Assembly (NCBI GenBank): GCA_021464415.1
Contig: CM038470.1
Location: 24,825,601-24,889,600, forward strand
Length of the DNA: 64,000 bases
DNA from: Lonicera japonica
Lineage: Eukaryota > Streptophyta > Magnoliopsida > Dipsacales > Caprifoliaceae
Reading direction: 5' to 3'
Below the pieces are notes generated by a model. It worked only from the letters and a program-made list of their open reading frames with translations. It made no database searches and had not been told where the DNA came from. Below are positions 25,993 through 36,756 of the stretch, one piece after another (the stretch's first letter is position 1; every line of letters starts with the position of its first letter). The translations under genes and the position numbers were made by a program.

Positions 25993-26134
25993 TAATAAAT
26001 GAATAAGTGTATGCTATTTATTCGATGACAAACGAGTAAGTGTAAGTTACCCCCTTGATAATAAACGATTAAAAACTTTAATGTCTTATTCGTTTGTCAT
26101 CGAGTGAGTATCATACACTTATTCATTTGTCATT
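25993..26134. repeat. Imperfect inverted repeat (hairpin)
   Basis: The left arm at 25,993-26,040 (TGAATAAGTGTATG... GATGACAAACGAGTAAG) is matched in inverse by 26,084-26,134 (CTTATTCGTTTGTCATCGAG ... CATACACTTATTCA). The loop is about 43 bp. It is probably a small MITE; no clean target duplication was found. Confidence 0.55.
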
Positions 26135-26140
26135 AGACAA

Positions 26141-26679
26141 ATGCATAAAGTAAAATTAAATATTTAATGGTGTGCAAATAACAACTACCTAACTATTAAC
26201 TTCATGAGGAAGTAAGGTAAATAGGATAAAGGTCGAAATTAGTAGAAATTTTATTTTTATATTCATTTTGTTAACTGGTAACCACGACATAAAATAATAC
26301 CATCTATAGGGTGGTCTGGTTTTATCCATATCTAATGGGTAAATCCTAAGTATAATCATATCCGGTGTTATACCAAATGTGGGATAGGATAACCTTGCAC
26401 TAAACAAATGATAATTTTTTTTTATCTTATCCTTTATAATAATAAATACTGAATACGATTAATTAATTCAATTTTACTTCTAATTTTGCTCAACAAACAC
26501 GCACTATATGTATTAAAAGTTATAGGGCAAGAACATGTTTTGCACTAAAATTTATAGTATTGGTTGTTTGCAAATTTAATGCAACAACAAAATTTTCAAT
26601 GCACATAATTTAGTGCAAAAATAGATTTGCATTGCATGGGCTTGAGCCCAACGAGATCTTGGCATTTTAGTAATGATCT
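26141..26679. other. Intergenic AT-rich DNA
   Basis: No gene or bounded element is seen. The open frame at 26,189-26,407 on the minus strand matches no family I know and looks spurious. Confidence 0.4.
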
Positions 26680-26682
26680 TTA

Positions 26683-27232
26683 GACCTCGTTTGATTCACG
26701 GATTTGAGCACTCAGGAAAGGAAAGTATTTTATTTCCTGTATTTGGTAAGCATAAATTCTGAAAACACTTTCCGGACAGAGAAAAAAGTAAGGGGTAAAG
26801 TTATTCCTTTCAAAATCCATGTGATTGATTTTTCCTTGTGATTTCTTAACATTTATTACAAAATTTTTGGATAACAATACCCCTACCTAAATACTTTTCA
26901 TACTTTACCAAACACAAGAAATGAAACTTGACAAGAATTTTAATTTCTCACCTTCATGGGAAATATAAGGGAATTAATTTCCCTTCCGTGAACCAAACGA
27001 GGCCTTAAGCATGGAAAGTATTTAGATAAGGCTATTATTGTCCAAATTTTTTTTTGTAATAAATGCTTGAAAATCATATGAGAAAATCAATCCCATGTGA
27101 TTTGAGAGGAATAGTTTTACTCCCAACTTTCCCCTCTCTCGGGAAAGTGTTTCCGGAATTTGTATTTACCAAACAAAAGAAAGAAAAGAATTTCCTTTCC
27201 CGAATACTAAAATATGTGAACCAAACGAGACC
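26683..27232. mobile_element. PIF/Harbinger-like MITE with an inverted second copy
   Basis: The end sequence GACCTCGTTTGATTCACGG starts at 26,683. Its inverse occurs at about 26,986-27,004 (CCGTGAACCAAACGAGGCC) and again at 27,216-27,232 (GTGAACCAAACGAGACC). TTA follows or precedes each end (26,680-26,682, 27,005-27,007, 27,233-27,235), a 3-bp duplication typical of PIF/Harbinger. The segment 27,008-27,232 is an inverted, diverged copy of about 26,683-26,910, so the whole is a long fold-back with arms of roughly 220 bp. Non-coding. Confidence 0.7.
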
Positions 27233-27235
27233 TTA

Positions 27236-29414
27236 GAGTATTAGTGAAGTTTCCAACAATGGTTTTTGGAGCTCCAATAGTGGTGGATGATTGCGACAGT
27301 GATTAAATATTTTTTTTAGAAGAAAAATGGATGAAGAATAGTTTAGGCAAATAAATAAATAAATAATTATCCTTATTTTGAAATTAAAACGTAAGGTGGT
27401 TTTTATTTGAATATAATTGCGGGTGTCCTTTAAACCCATTGCCTCTTCTTTCTTATATATTATATTTGCACATTTTTTTTTTCTATGCAAGTGATCTAAC
27501 CTTGGACCTTGGTGCCGGTGGTGGTCCAAAATTTAATAGTTTGTTTAAATTGAGAGATGATAATAAAAAGGAAAAGTTAATTAGTGCAGGAAGCAACGGA
27601 ACGTAATGAAAATGATTAAATTTTTGTATTATTATTTGGATAATTAATAGGGGCAATTAAAAAAAAAGCTTATTAGAGAAAGATTTTCACACTAAAATCA
27701 AGGAATAATTTTTTTTTAAAATAAAGGGCCTATTTTTTATTTTATTGATAATATGACATGTGTCTTTTTTTTTCATTATAAAATGACATCCCAACCCTTA
27801 AAATAAACTAAAAAAATACCAATATGCATTAAAATATGGAGTGCAATATGAACTTTGCACTCTATATTTCACTGCAATATGAACTTTGCAATCCATATTT
27901 CACTGCAATGTGAACTTTGCAGTCGATATTTTTAGTGCAAAGTTCATATTGCAGTCCATATTTTACTGCAATGTGAACTTTGCAGTCCATATTTTTAGTG
28001 CAGAGTTCATATTGCAGTTCATATTTCACTGCAATATGAACTTTGCAGTTCATATTTTACTGCAATATGAACTTTGCAGTCCATATTTTTTGTGCAAATT
28101 TCATAAAAAGGGGTAATTTAGGTAATACATAACATGTTTTTATTAATTAAATGATATTTAAATTTATTCAAATACATTCATTTAAAATATAAAACAAAAT
28201 AGGCCTCTTACACTAATTACCAATTAAAAATATGCCCTTCATTCAAAAAAATATTATTCATTGGATTTTTGATAAAAATTAATGTATAATAAGCCCTTCT
28301 ACCTAATTTCTAGTAGTTAATAATAAAAATAAATGGAACGGATTTAGATAGAAAGAAGATCCCATGTACGTAATTTTAATGATTATCAAGATAAATAATT
28401 CTTTAATTGGGTTTACTTTCTCACTCAGTCCTTTAAATTTCAAAAGAAACAAAATAAGAAAATGAAATTAACAAATCCCTCATAATCTTCCCGTTTATTT
28501 GCCATTCCCCTTAGGAAACGTTTGGATTAAGGATTTGAGAGTGGATTTAGACTTGAGATTTAGATTTAGGACCTCAAATTCAAATAATTTGTTTGGCTCA
28601 AATAAGGATTTGATATTTAAGAAATTGATTATAGATCATTTCATTGTTATTAGTATAATAATAATAATAATAATATTTCAACAAAATTTTTTTTTTACTA
28701 TTATTTATAGTATGTATGTTATGGTAAAACTAAATATAGTGTGTTGATGAAATATAGACTTTAGCAAATAAATATTTGAATTTAGAAATCAAATTCTATA
28801 TATTAGTTAAGCAAAACCAAATATTTGAAATTCTTCACATTTTAAATATGTGATTTATAAATCCTAAATTTATGAATCTCTCTTGGTAAATTTGATTTGT
28901 CTTAGCTGTAAAGGAGCTCAGCCGAAAGTGCAATAGTACTAATCTTGTTGAACGTAGTAAAAGTTCAAGTTTGTTTAACAAAAATAAAAATAAAATAACA
29001 ATGTGGTTTAATGTTGGCAGCAATTTGCACTCTCTCAATGTTCTTATTACTGACCTTACGGAATTGGTCTAGTTGTTCACTAAGTCGATGTGAGAAACGA
29101 TCTATTTAACGGGATATCTCGTGTTTGTTCGAATCCCTTTAGGTATAGTTGCTAAAAAAAAGCATTTCAGAAGGAACGGAATATTTCTCTTAATAATACT
29201 CCGTAATTCTTTTTTCATACAAGTGATGGTCGTACTTCGTTGGAGGAGGGGGGAGGCGGAGTCTTCAAACACTCTACAATCACTTCGATGTTACTACTAT
29301 CATCAAAGGAGTTTCTAGATATACATAAATATATATATATACACACACTGAGTTATTTGACAGATGAAAATTAATTAGTAGCTAGCAACAACTAACTGGT
29401 GAGTTCAATTGGGA
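27236..29414. other. Intergenic DNA downstream of the DUF7054 gene
   Basis: No gene is supported. It contains the palindromic minisatellite at 27,829-28,104, an (ATA)n tract near 28,653-28,675, and a SINE-like stretch at about 29,052-29,160: box-A-like TTGGTCTAGTTGTTCAC, box-B-like TGTTCGAATCCC, then an A-run. The open frames in the minisatellite are artefacts of its repeat. Confidence 0.5.
27829..28104. repeat. Palindromic minisatellite, ~31-bp unit in both orientations
   Basis: The region is built from a ~31-bp unit, ACTGCAATATGAACTTTGCA plus a TCCATATTT-type linker, repeated about eight to nine times. Some units are in direct and some in inverted orientation (TGCAAAGTTCATATTGCA). Each unit core is itself nearly palindromic, so the tract can form several nested hairpins. 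It is not CRISPR: this is a plant genome and there are no unique spacers. Confidence 0.8.
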
Positions 29415-32100
29415 CTACAACAAAATATCCATAAACTTAGTCAAGGGAAATGGGGCATTTGCTTCATCATAACATTCTGCATTTTTTGCAGTTTTTGGCT
29501 TTGGGCATAAAAAGAAGTTTCTTGACCCCAAGTTCATCAACTTCTCCTCCGGTTTCAAGCCTACACCCAAATCATCAAACCAACTCATTAGTCTTGTGTT
29601 TGACTCTTAAATAGTACTTCTAATACATTTTCATCATTTGATTTCTGATTGATTAAATTTTATGAAACTCTCTACAAATATTTTAAAACGTAATGATTAA
29701 TCTAGGTCTTGATGATTAAGAGGCAACCTAACGTCTTCACGTGTCAATAAAGTCTAAATAGTTGCATAATATCATTTTTGCCATCAATCTGACTCTTTGT
29801 TATATTCTAAAAAATATTTAAAGGGGAAGACGGGTCGATTAAAATATTTAAAGTCTATTCACATATTGCATTAAAAATAGAAAATAAACAAAATTTTCAT
29901 ATTCAAATTCAATGTTTAGACCTTCTCAAAAAAAGAAAAATTCAATATTTAGACATCAAATTCAAACTTCACACAACCAAACAAAGCCACCCTAAGTCAT
30001 TTGGCTATGATTCACAAAATTAATTTTGGTATGCATTACATGGTGGAGTATTTTCACAAGGGGTGCAATTTTTTAATGCATTTAAGTATTCATTTCGTAT
30101 TTAACCAGTGATACACATATCTTTTCCAATTTAGTATTAGTTTGTAGGGGCCTACATGCTAGGCCAAGTCAAAAAATTCAATGCTAACTAGGGGTGTGCA
30201 AAAAAACCGAAAAACCGAAAAACCGGCCGAACCGAACCGAATTAGCCGGTTTTTAAGGTTTTCGGTCTCGGTTCGGTTGGGTAAAATGAAAACCAAAAAG
30301 GGTCGGTTCGGTTATCGGTTACCGGTGTTACATAACCAGTGAAAACCGAACCGAACCGAACCGACAACACATGTGTCATTCATCTATTGGTTTGATGTAT
30401 AAGTTTATTCCCTTTAAAAAAAATATAAAATAAAAATATATATGAGTTAAAATTAAAACCCTAATATCTAACACAAACAAGCTGCCCATTCCCAAAACTG
30501 AAAAAATCGATTTCGACCGAACCGAAAAAACCGACCCCGACCGATTTTAAGCTTTCACCGGTTCGGTTCGGTTGATCATTATAACAAAACCGACATGCCG
30601 GTTCGGTTTACGCTATACCTGCACGGTTCGGTTAACTGAACCGTGCACACCCCTAATGCTAACGTGTAATCCATACTATATAGCAAGATGCATTTCAACT
30701 ATACATGTCAATAGATCGAATTTTGCTCCGAATTCGATCTAAACCCATCATATTTTATCGGATATAGATTTAAAATTTCAATCCGATTACGATCCAAACC
30801 TGTTAATCAATTAAACTAATAAAGCAAATATGGATTTACATATATCCAATTCATTGATATTATATAATATATTATATAGTTTATATGTATATACTTATAT
30901 ATATCGAATATATATATATAGCAATTGGACATTTAGCAACAGTTTTTCGTCGCTAGAAATATCTCCCCCAATGTTTTAGCCGTACCAAATCTAGACTTTA
31001 TATATATGTCAAGTTGAGCTAATTGTTGTTGGAGCAAATTTTTTATTGATTTTTTAATAAATAATTTTATAATCACAATGATATTGTTTTATTCGTCTTG
31101 ATGAGTAAATTTCAAAAATATAATTTTTATTAAAATCTATATTTTGTATTAAAAATATTATAATTTAAAGTTTTATAAAAAGATATTAAAGAGAGAAAAC
31201 TGATATGGCAGTGTAAATAAGCTGTGTATTTTACATTATACCTTTACACAAATCTTACGTATCCAAGTATGTTAAAAGACTGCTTGAGACAAAAAAAAAT
31301 ATAAATTTTATATAGTTTACACAAAACAAGAATTTAAACTATTGTTAGAGATGCTCCAAAGCATATTACTAAAATATATATTTTTCATCATGCTATTCAA
31401 CTAAAAAAATTATTAAAAAATTATGTGTTGAATGCATTTGTACCAAACATATGCACTTGAGTATAAGAGAGCAATTTATGAGTACGTTGATACAATTACA
31501 CTAGCTATTGTAATTCGCTTTGTTGGGGCCGAATAGCATTGTTCATTCGCTATGCTTTTCGACCGTAACTTAGTCCCTGACATTTGAGGATATATATATA
31601 TTATTTATGATTCCACTTATTTTCACTAATTAAAATTTCTGGCTGCGCTATTGAACACGTGTGAATGTGGTATGGTTAAATTAAATTCAGGGACGGAAAC
31701 AGAAAATAGAGATGGAGGAAGGATACTTACTTTCTAAGCTAAACTGAGAATAATGAAGGTCGAAGCACCGGAAATCTGTCTCCGCCAACAACGGCCGCCG
31801 CTTCTCCTTCATGTACGTCTCGATCGCCACCTTTATCAGTTCCTTCACTGTGTTTTCCGGTGACATCACCACCTGTAGCGGCCCAAAACTCCTCTGTATA
31901 TTGACATTAAGCAACAGTTTCGTCAGTTTTTGAGATTCACCGGTCACCGGAAGCTTTAGTTTACCGGGAACCGCCATTAGTCCGCCACGCTTGCAACCTA
32001 GATCGGAGAGAGTAGCCGGAAGAATTCTGCTGCCTTGTGCGGCGGAGTTCGGGCTTTTTGCATTGTCGAGGTTATGATGGGGTTGTGGGAGAGAAGACAT
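29415..32100 (-). CDS. At4g22758-like protein (DUF7054 domain)
   Basis: Two minus-strand exons: 32100-31731 (370 nt) and 29560-29415 (146 nt). They join through a GT-AG intron of 2,170 bp that splits a serine codon, giving 171 aa. The core NVNIQRSFGPLQVVMSPEN, then ELIKVAIETYMKEKRRPLL, and after the splice LKPEEKLMNLGSRNFFLCPK match the plant family annotated as uncharacterized protein At4g22758-like. That fold is thought to be ubiquitin-like. The function is not established. There is no signal peptide or membrane segment, and the N-terminal ~60 residues look disordered. I chose the ATG at 32100 (MSSLPQPHH) because it opens the usual Ser/Pro-rich N terminus; an in-frame ATG at 32169 would add 23 residues. 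The intron carries a hAT MITE. Confidence 0.85.
30189..30655. mobile_element. hAT MITE with CCGAA-type subterminal repeats
   Basis: It starts TAGGGGTGTGCA and ends TGCACACCCCTA. Both flanks are a perfect 8-bp ATGCTAAC (30,181-30,188 and 30,656-30,663), as in hAT insertions. Inside each end are many CCGAACCGAA / TTCGGTTCGG repeats in opposite orientation. No coding capacity. It lies in the intron of the At4g22758-like gene. Confidence 0.85.
30664..31730 (-). other. Rest of the At4g22758-like intron
   Basis: AT-rich intron sequence. Near 30,700-30,850 there is a decayed stretch with CGATCTAAACCCAT / ATCCGATT-type words similar to the subterminal repeats of the hAT MITEs. Near 31,020-31,360 there are weak inverted ends (GTTGTTGGAGCAAATTTT and AACTATTGTTAGAGATGCTCC). 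No exon is recognised. Confidence 0.35.
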
Positions 32101-32161
32101 AATGATTAGTTGAGTGTTGTGAGGATAGTATGGCGAATGTAGTTGTTTTGAAAGTGAAATT

Positions 32162-32197
<36 letters not shown>

Positions 32198-32200
32198 GAA
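32101..32200 (-). promoter_or_regulatory. Upstream region of the At4g22758-like gene with (TA)n tract
   Basis: Directly before the ATG at 32100 lies a short leader and then a (CA)n/(TA)n tract at 32,162-32,197 that could serve as a TATA region on the minus strand. The assignment is positional only. Confidence 0.3.
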
Positions 32201-35200
32201 CGTGCATAAAATTATCAATTATATTTTTAATGTCCTTTTAAAAATATTTTTCTGTTAATGATAAATATTTGCTTCTTTACATGTGCATAATATTATTAAT
32301 CCCACCATAAATCATCACGCTCAATGCATTATTTGCATTATCAAAAGTCAATTATATATTTTAACAAATATTTGTTTACAGAAGTATTTTAATATTTTGA
32401 GTATATTCTAAAAAGATTTGTCATTGAGATGAAAGAAATAAATACATTCGATGATGTACACCCTTATTAGTTCATTTTACATACATACTAACAATAGAAG
32501 AAAAAATATATACGTAGGTATTTGGTTCATGGCATTGTCGTGAGTGCAATTATAATTGTCCCCGACTACTTTCATTCTTTAATACCATATTGTAATAATC
32601 TCATTATTTAAGTTATCTAATTCGTATTCTATGTACACTACCATATATTATTATTCATCAGTAATCTTCCATTCAATTGAATATTGAAAATTTTATAATA
32701 TCCATGATAGAATTTATAACAAATTAAACCACATATTTTCGTAGCAGTTTAATTTAATGGTCCAGTGCTATGTAAAATGCATGTAACGTTGAAAGAAAGA
32801 TAGAAAAAAAGTATGGCTTTATTAAATGTTAAATTAATTTATTTTAATTATAATTTGAATAATGTTATTAGCATCCTAAATTAATACTATGACACTCTAA
32901 AACTTTGCTTAATGACTTTTTATATGTATCTTTATTTGACACATTTAATACTTTTTGGAGTGCTAACATTTATAATTATTTTTTAATAGTAAATATAAAT
33001 AAAAAAAAATGAGTGGGAGCTTGAACCCACTAAATCTACACTGGCTCTGTCACTGCATACTAATTAATGTAATACATTAGTGTCATATTTTCTTTTAAGT
33101 CACGTATTTATTAAATTTAATCACGTTTTCTTTTAGAATTGGTTTAATTTGAAAAAACAGATTTACATATATATATATATATATATAATATTCAACGTGC
33201 AATGATGGGAAGCAGGTAGACAAAAGTGTGCGTCTTACGCTTTAGGGTTCCATCATCTAATTGAGGTGTGGTGTATTATTGGATAAAGACTGATGTTGGG
33301 CCGTTTGGAGCCTTGTATAGGCGGGAAGATTCGGAGAAGGTGCACCTTGTGTTGAGAGAAGGTCCACGATACCCGCGACAATATCTCTAAATTAAGAGAG
33401 AATAAACGATCTAAATGGTTATTAAATTTTTAATTTAATTTAATTTTAATTATTAAATTTTAAAACGAATCACTTTGACTTTTTAATTTTAGAGTGAGTA
33501 CAATTTTGATCATTTTATTCAATTTAGCTGGTATATTTAATACATTTACGTAGCACTTGATTTCGTGTAAAATTATTTTTTGTCATATTATAACAAATTG
33601 ACCTTTCCTCCAATAATTCTTACTAAAATAAAACACACACAGTGCATAAAATATAGCAATATTTTTAAGAAAAAGTGCAGTTTGGGCTATTTTATAACTA
33701 AAATGATCAAAATACGTTTAAATGAAGTAATGAGTCTTGCACATGGTTTCATTTTGTTCAATTTAGCAGTCAGATTGAAAGGAATGACCAAAGTAGTACA
33801 TACTCCAAAGTAGGATGCCCAAAGTGGTTTGTTTTAAAATTTGATGGTTAAAAAGTGGTATTTGATATAAAGTTTAGTAACCATTTGAACTGTTTACGAA
33901 TTAATATAGTGCCTTCCTCCCTGCTATAGGATTGGAACAACTGTCAACAATTCGAGTCCGGTGGTACGGTATCGTGTTCTATTAAATTAATTTTTATAAA
34001 TTTTTGTCCAAGAGTTCCTACATCAAGTGATTTATATTAGAAAAATATAATTTTGATTTTTATTATATTTTATAAGAAATAATTTTTTAAAATTAACAAC
34101 ACAAATTGGTGAAATATTTAGAAAAACTATTTATAGTTAATAGTAAAAGTAAAGAAAGTTGACATTTGAAAGTCGTTGTCTTAAGACGTTATTACCTTCA
34201 TACGTGGAGGTATTTACAATCGATAACTCTTTCAAGATAAAAATCATAAAACTCTCAACTTTATCTCCTTCATGTGCACGTCCACAGAAAGACATAGTAA
34301 AACAGTCCAATCACGTTAACCATAGCTCATAAAAATATATTTAAAATAATAATATAAAATGACATGAGATTTGAGAGTGAGGAAGAATTCATTTTAGGAT
34401 AGCTTTTCCTTATGGGAATATACCTTTTATATAGATAAAATTATAGAGGAGTTAAACAAATAATGAATAAATTTAAAGCCATATAACTCCTATAATTATG
34501 AACATAATAAAACTATATAATTTTTTTTGAAAGGGTATAAATCCTTTATTTATATCTAATATAAAGACAATTATTAAATTGTGTAACTCATAGAATAATT
34601 AATAAAATAATTATCATGATAATTTTTATTAAAATATTCTAACAATTTTGACTCTCACCTTTCACATAAGAGGTTGTACGTTCTATTCTTTTTCCCCTAA
34701 AATTTGTTGTATTTTCAAAGAAATAGACATTAGAATTTCTTGTTAAATTATTTTTTGTTTTGTGTTTTCGATTTAAAGATAAAAATGTCGAATTTATGAG
34801 TATCTCGATTAATCCTACTTTAATTTGTTGCTTTAACTCCAGAGAGCGAGAGGATTGAAAGCAACAAATAAAGGGTCTGTTTGGGTCCGTTGTCCTTGAG
34901 TGGTAAAGAGGTACAAGCTCGGAATATGTCCAAACAGCCCCTTAATTACGCCTTATCTATGTATAGGCCCCTAAATTATGTTCCTTTGGTCTCGCATTAA
35001 TTACATTCACAGTAATTGATATTTGTATGTTTTATTTATACACCTGGAATTTTTTTTAAAGTCTTTTGAGTGTTTTAAAGAAAAATCGTGTTTTGTTCAT
35101 CAGTTTTTAAAACTTCATTTAAATAAAAAGATTTTTTTTTTGGCATTTTAGAAAAAGTTTAAGAACTGAATAAAAAATAAAGTATATTTTTTGTAAAATT

Positions 35201-35689
35201 TTTAAAATAGTGTAACGCATACAAATCAAATTGAAAAACAATTTTAAAAAATTCTACTTAAAGTAAATTTTTAATTAAATATTTAAAAACTCCAACCAAC
35301 CAAGTAAAAGAATTTAGTTTATTTTTATTGTATATTATAGAATGAAATATTATTTAGATCCTTTTTTTCAGTCGCTAAAAAGTAAGGTGCTTCCATTAAA
35401 TACCATCACCAAGGGCGGCTTGATGGGTTTGTCAGTTAAGTAGAGTTTGTGGTAATCTTTGAATAATTGAACCTGAATCAGTTTGTAATGGTATACTTTT
35501 TAATTTACGACCATCTAAGTTTGAGCCATCTCCCCTTTATTCATTTTTGTCATTTTATATTTCTAACTTCTTCTATTCAGGTTATCTTTAAAACAATAAT
35601 TCTTGTTCCTTTCTTATTTTTCATTTCCAACTTCGCAATTTCTCTCCCTTGTTTTATCTTTTAATAAAAGTTATTTTGATAAAGATAAT
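32201..35689. other. Intergenic AT-rich DNA
   Basis: No host gene is visible. It contains a SINE-like piece on the minus strand near 33,003-33,055 (box-B-like GGGTTCAAGCTCC), an (AT)n tract at 33,168-33,187, and a short hairpin at about 34,872-34,946 (AAGGGTCTGTTTGGG ... CCAAACAGCCCCTT). Short open frames here match nothing known. Confidence 0.45.
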
Positions 35690-36100
35690 GGGTCCGTTTG
35701 GTTGCGTAAATTACATAATTTTAAATTGAAAAATTGTGAATATGCTCATTTATAAATAATTCAATTCTAATTCAAGTAGTGTTTGGAAAACTTAAACAAG
35801 AAATTTCGATTGTTAGAATAAAAACATGTTATCTATTGTTCTATGTTATTTAAAATTTTGTTTAGATGCATCAACATCACTGGTAGAAACTCGATCTTCT
35901 CGAAAAATAAAGTTAGAATGAATTATCTAATTCTAGAATTAGGCAATTTCAAGTTTTACTTGAAATGACTTAATTTGAGTTTTTGTGAATCAACTTCAAT
36001 TATCATATTTACAATTGTTCTATTTACACAACAAAACACTAATAAATGAAAATTTTGTAAATTATCTAATTCGCAATTTGAAGAACAACCAAACGGGCCC
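35690..36100. mobile_element. MITE with GGGTCCGTTTGGTTG ends
   Basis: The left end GGGTCCGTTTGGTTG and right end CAACCAAACGGGCCC are inverted repeats (14 of 15). The flanks show AAT on both sides, a 3-bp duplication. At 411 bp it is AT-rich and non-coding. Superfamily is uncertain, with PIF/Harbinger most likely from the duplication length. Confidence 0.65.
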
Positions 36101-36319
36101 AATATGTTTTCCCTTATTTTAATTTCACCTCTTTCTCCCCTCCCAAGGGACGAGCCCAGTGTAAGACGAGGGGGGCGACAACCACACCCCCCCCTTGGAA
36201 ATTTTATGTACCTTTTTGTATATTTACCAGACTATTTATTTACGTGCTGCCGATAAAAGGAGGGGAATCAACCCAAATCCTCTAACCAAACACCAAATCC
36301 GAGGCCCTAGCAAGATAAT
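36101..36319. other. Short unassigned interval
   Basis: A C-rich, non-coding stretch between the MITE and the RNase H relic. Nothing recognisable. Confidence 0.3.
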
Positions 36320-36756
36320 TAATGGGCTGTGACATTCGCTGATCTATGGACATGAGAAAAGCGACATTGGTCTATGTCTCTTAACAAAGACTTTCAATCA
36401 TCAACGATTAAGCCAACATAAGAGAAATCCATGGTAGAACTATTAATAGCCGAACAAAGGATTTGTGAGTCAGTTTCAATCACAATATTGGTGGCACTCG
36501 TATTCTTCAACCAACTGAGAACCTCTCTCATTCCAAGAGCTTCGGCCAGGAGAGGCCGGTGCTTCCCACAAACAGCCCCTTGGATACCAACGCTAAAAGA
36601 GCCAGAAGAATCTCTAACGATTGAGAAAACACTCGAGTCCACATTACATTTGATCCACCCAACTGCGAACAAAGATGGATATTGAGACAATATATTGAAA
36701 TTAGAGTCCAAATTTGCTGATTTCCATTGTGGAAGAAAATTACTGGCATAATTCAT
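36320..36756 (-). pseudogene. RNase H domain fragment of a LINE-type element
   Basis: The minus strand reads a plant RVT_3-type RNase H domain: GWIKCNVDSS with the first catalytic Asp, LLAEALGMREVLSWLKN with the Glu, and NIVIETDSQILCSAIN with the second Asp. An in-frame TGA follows VDD near 36,394. After it the same frame continues CRFSHVHRSANVTAH, the C-terminal part of the domain. No reverse transcriptase lies upstream, so this is an isolated, dead fragment, likely from an L1-type retrotransposon. Confidence 0.7.

Noticed and set aside
27862..28116. Repeat-containing open frames on both strands, and a possible CRISPR-like array
   Set aside because: The repeats are near-palindromic minisatellite units without unique spacers in a plant genome. 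The frames are by-products of the repeat period.
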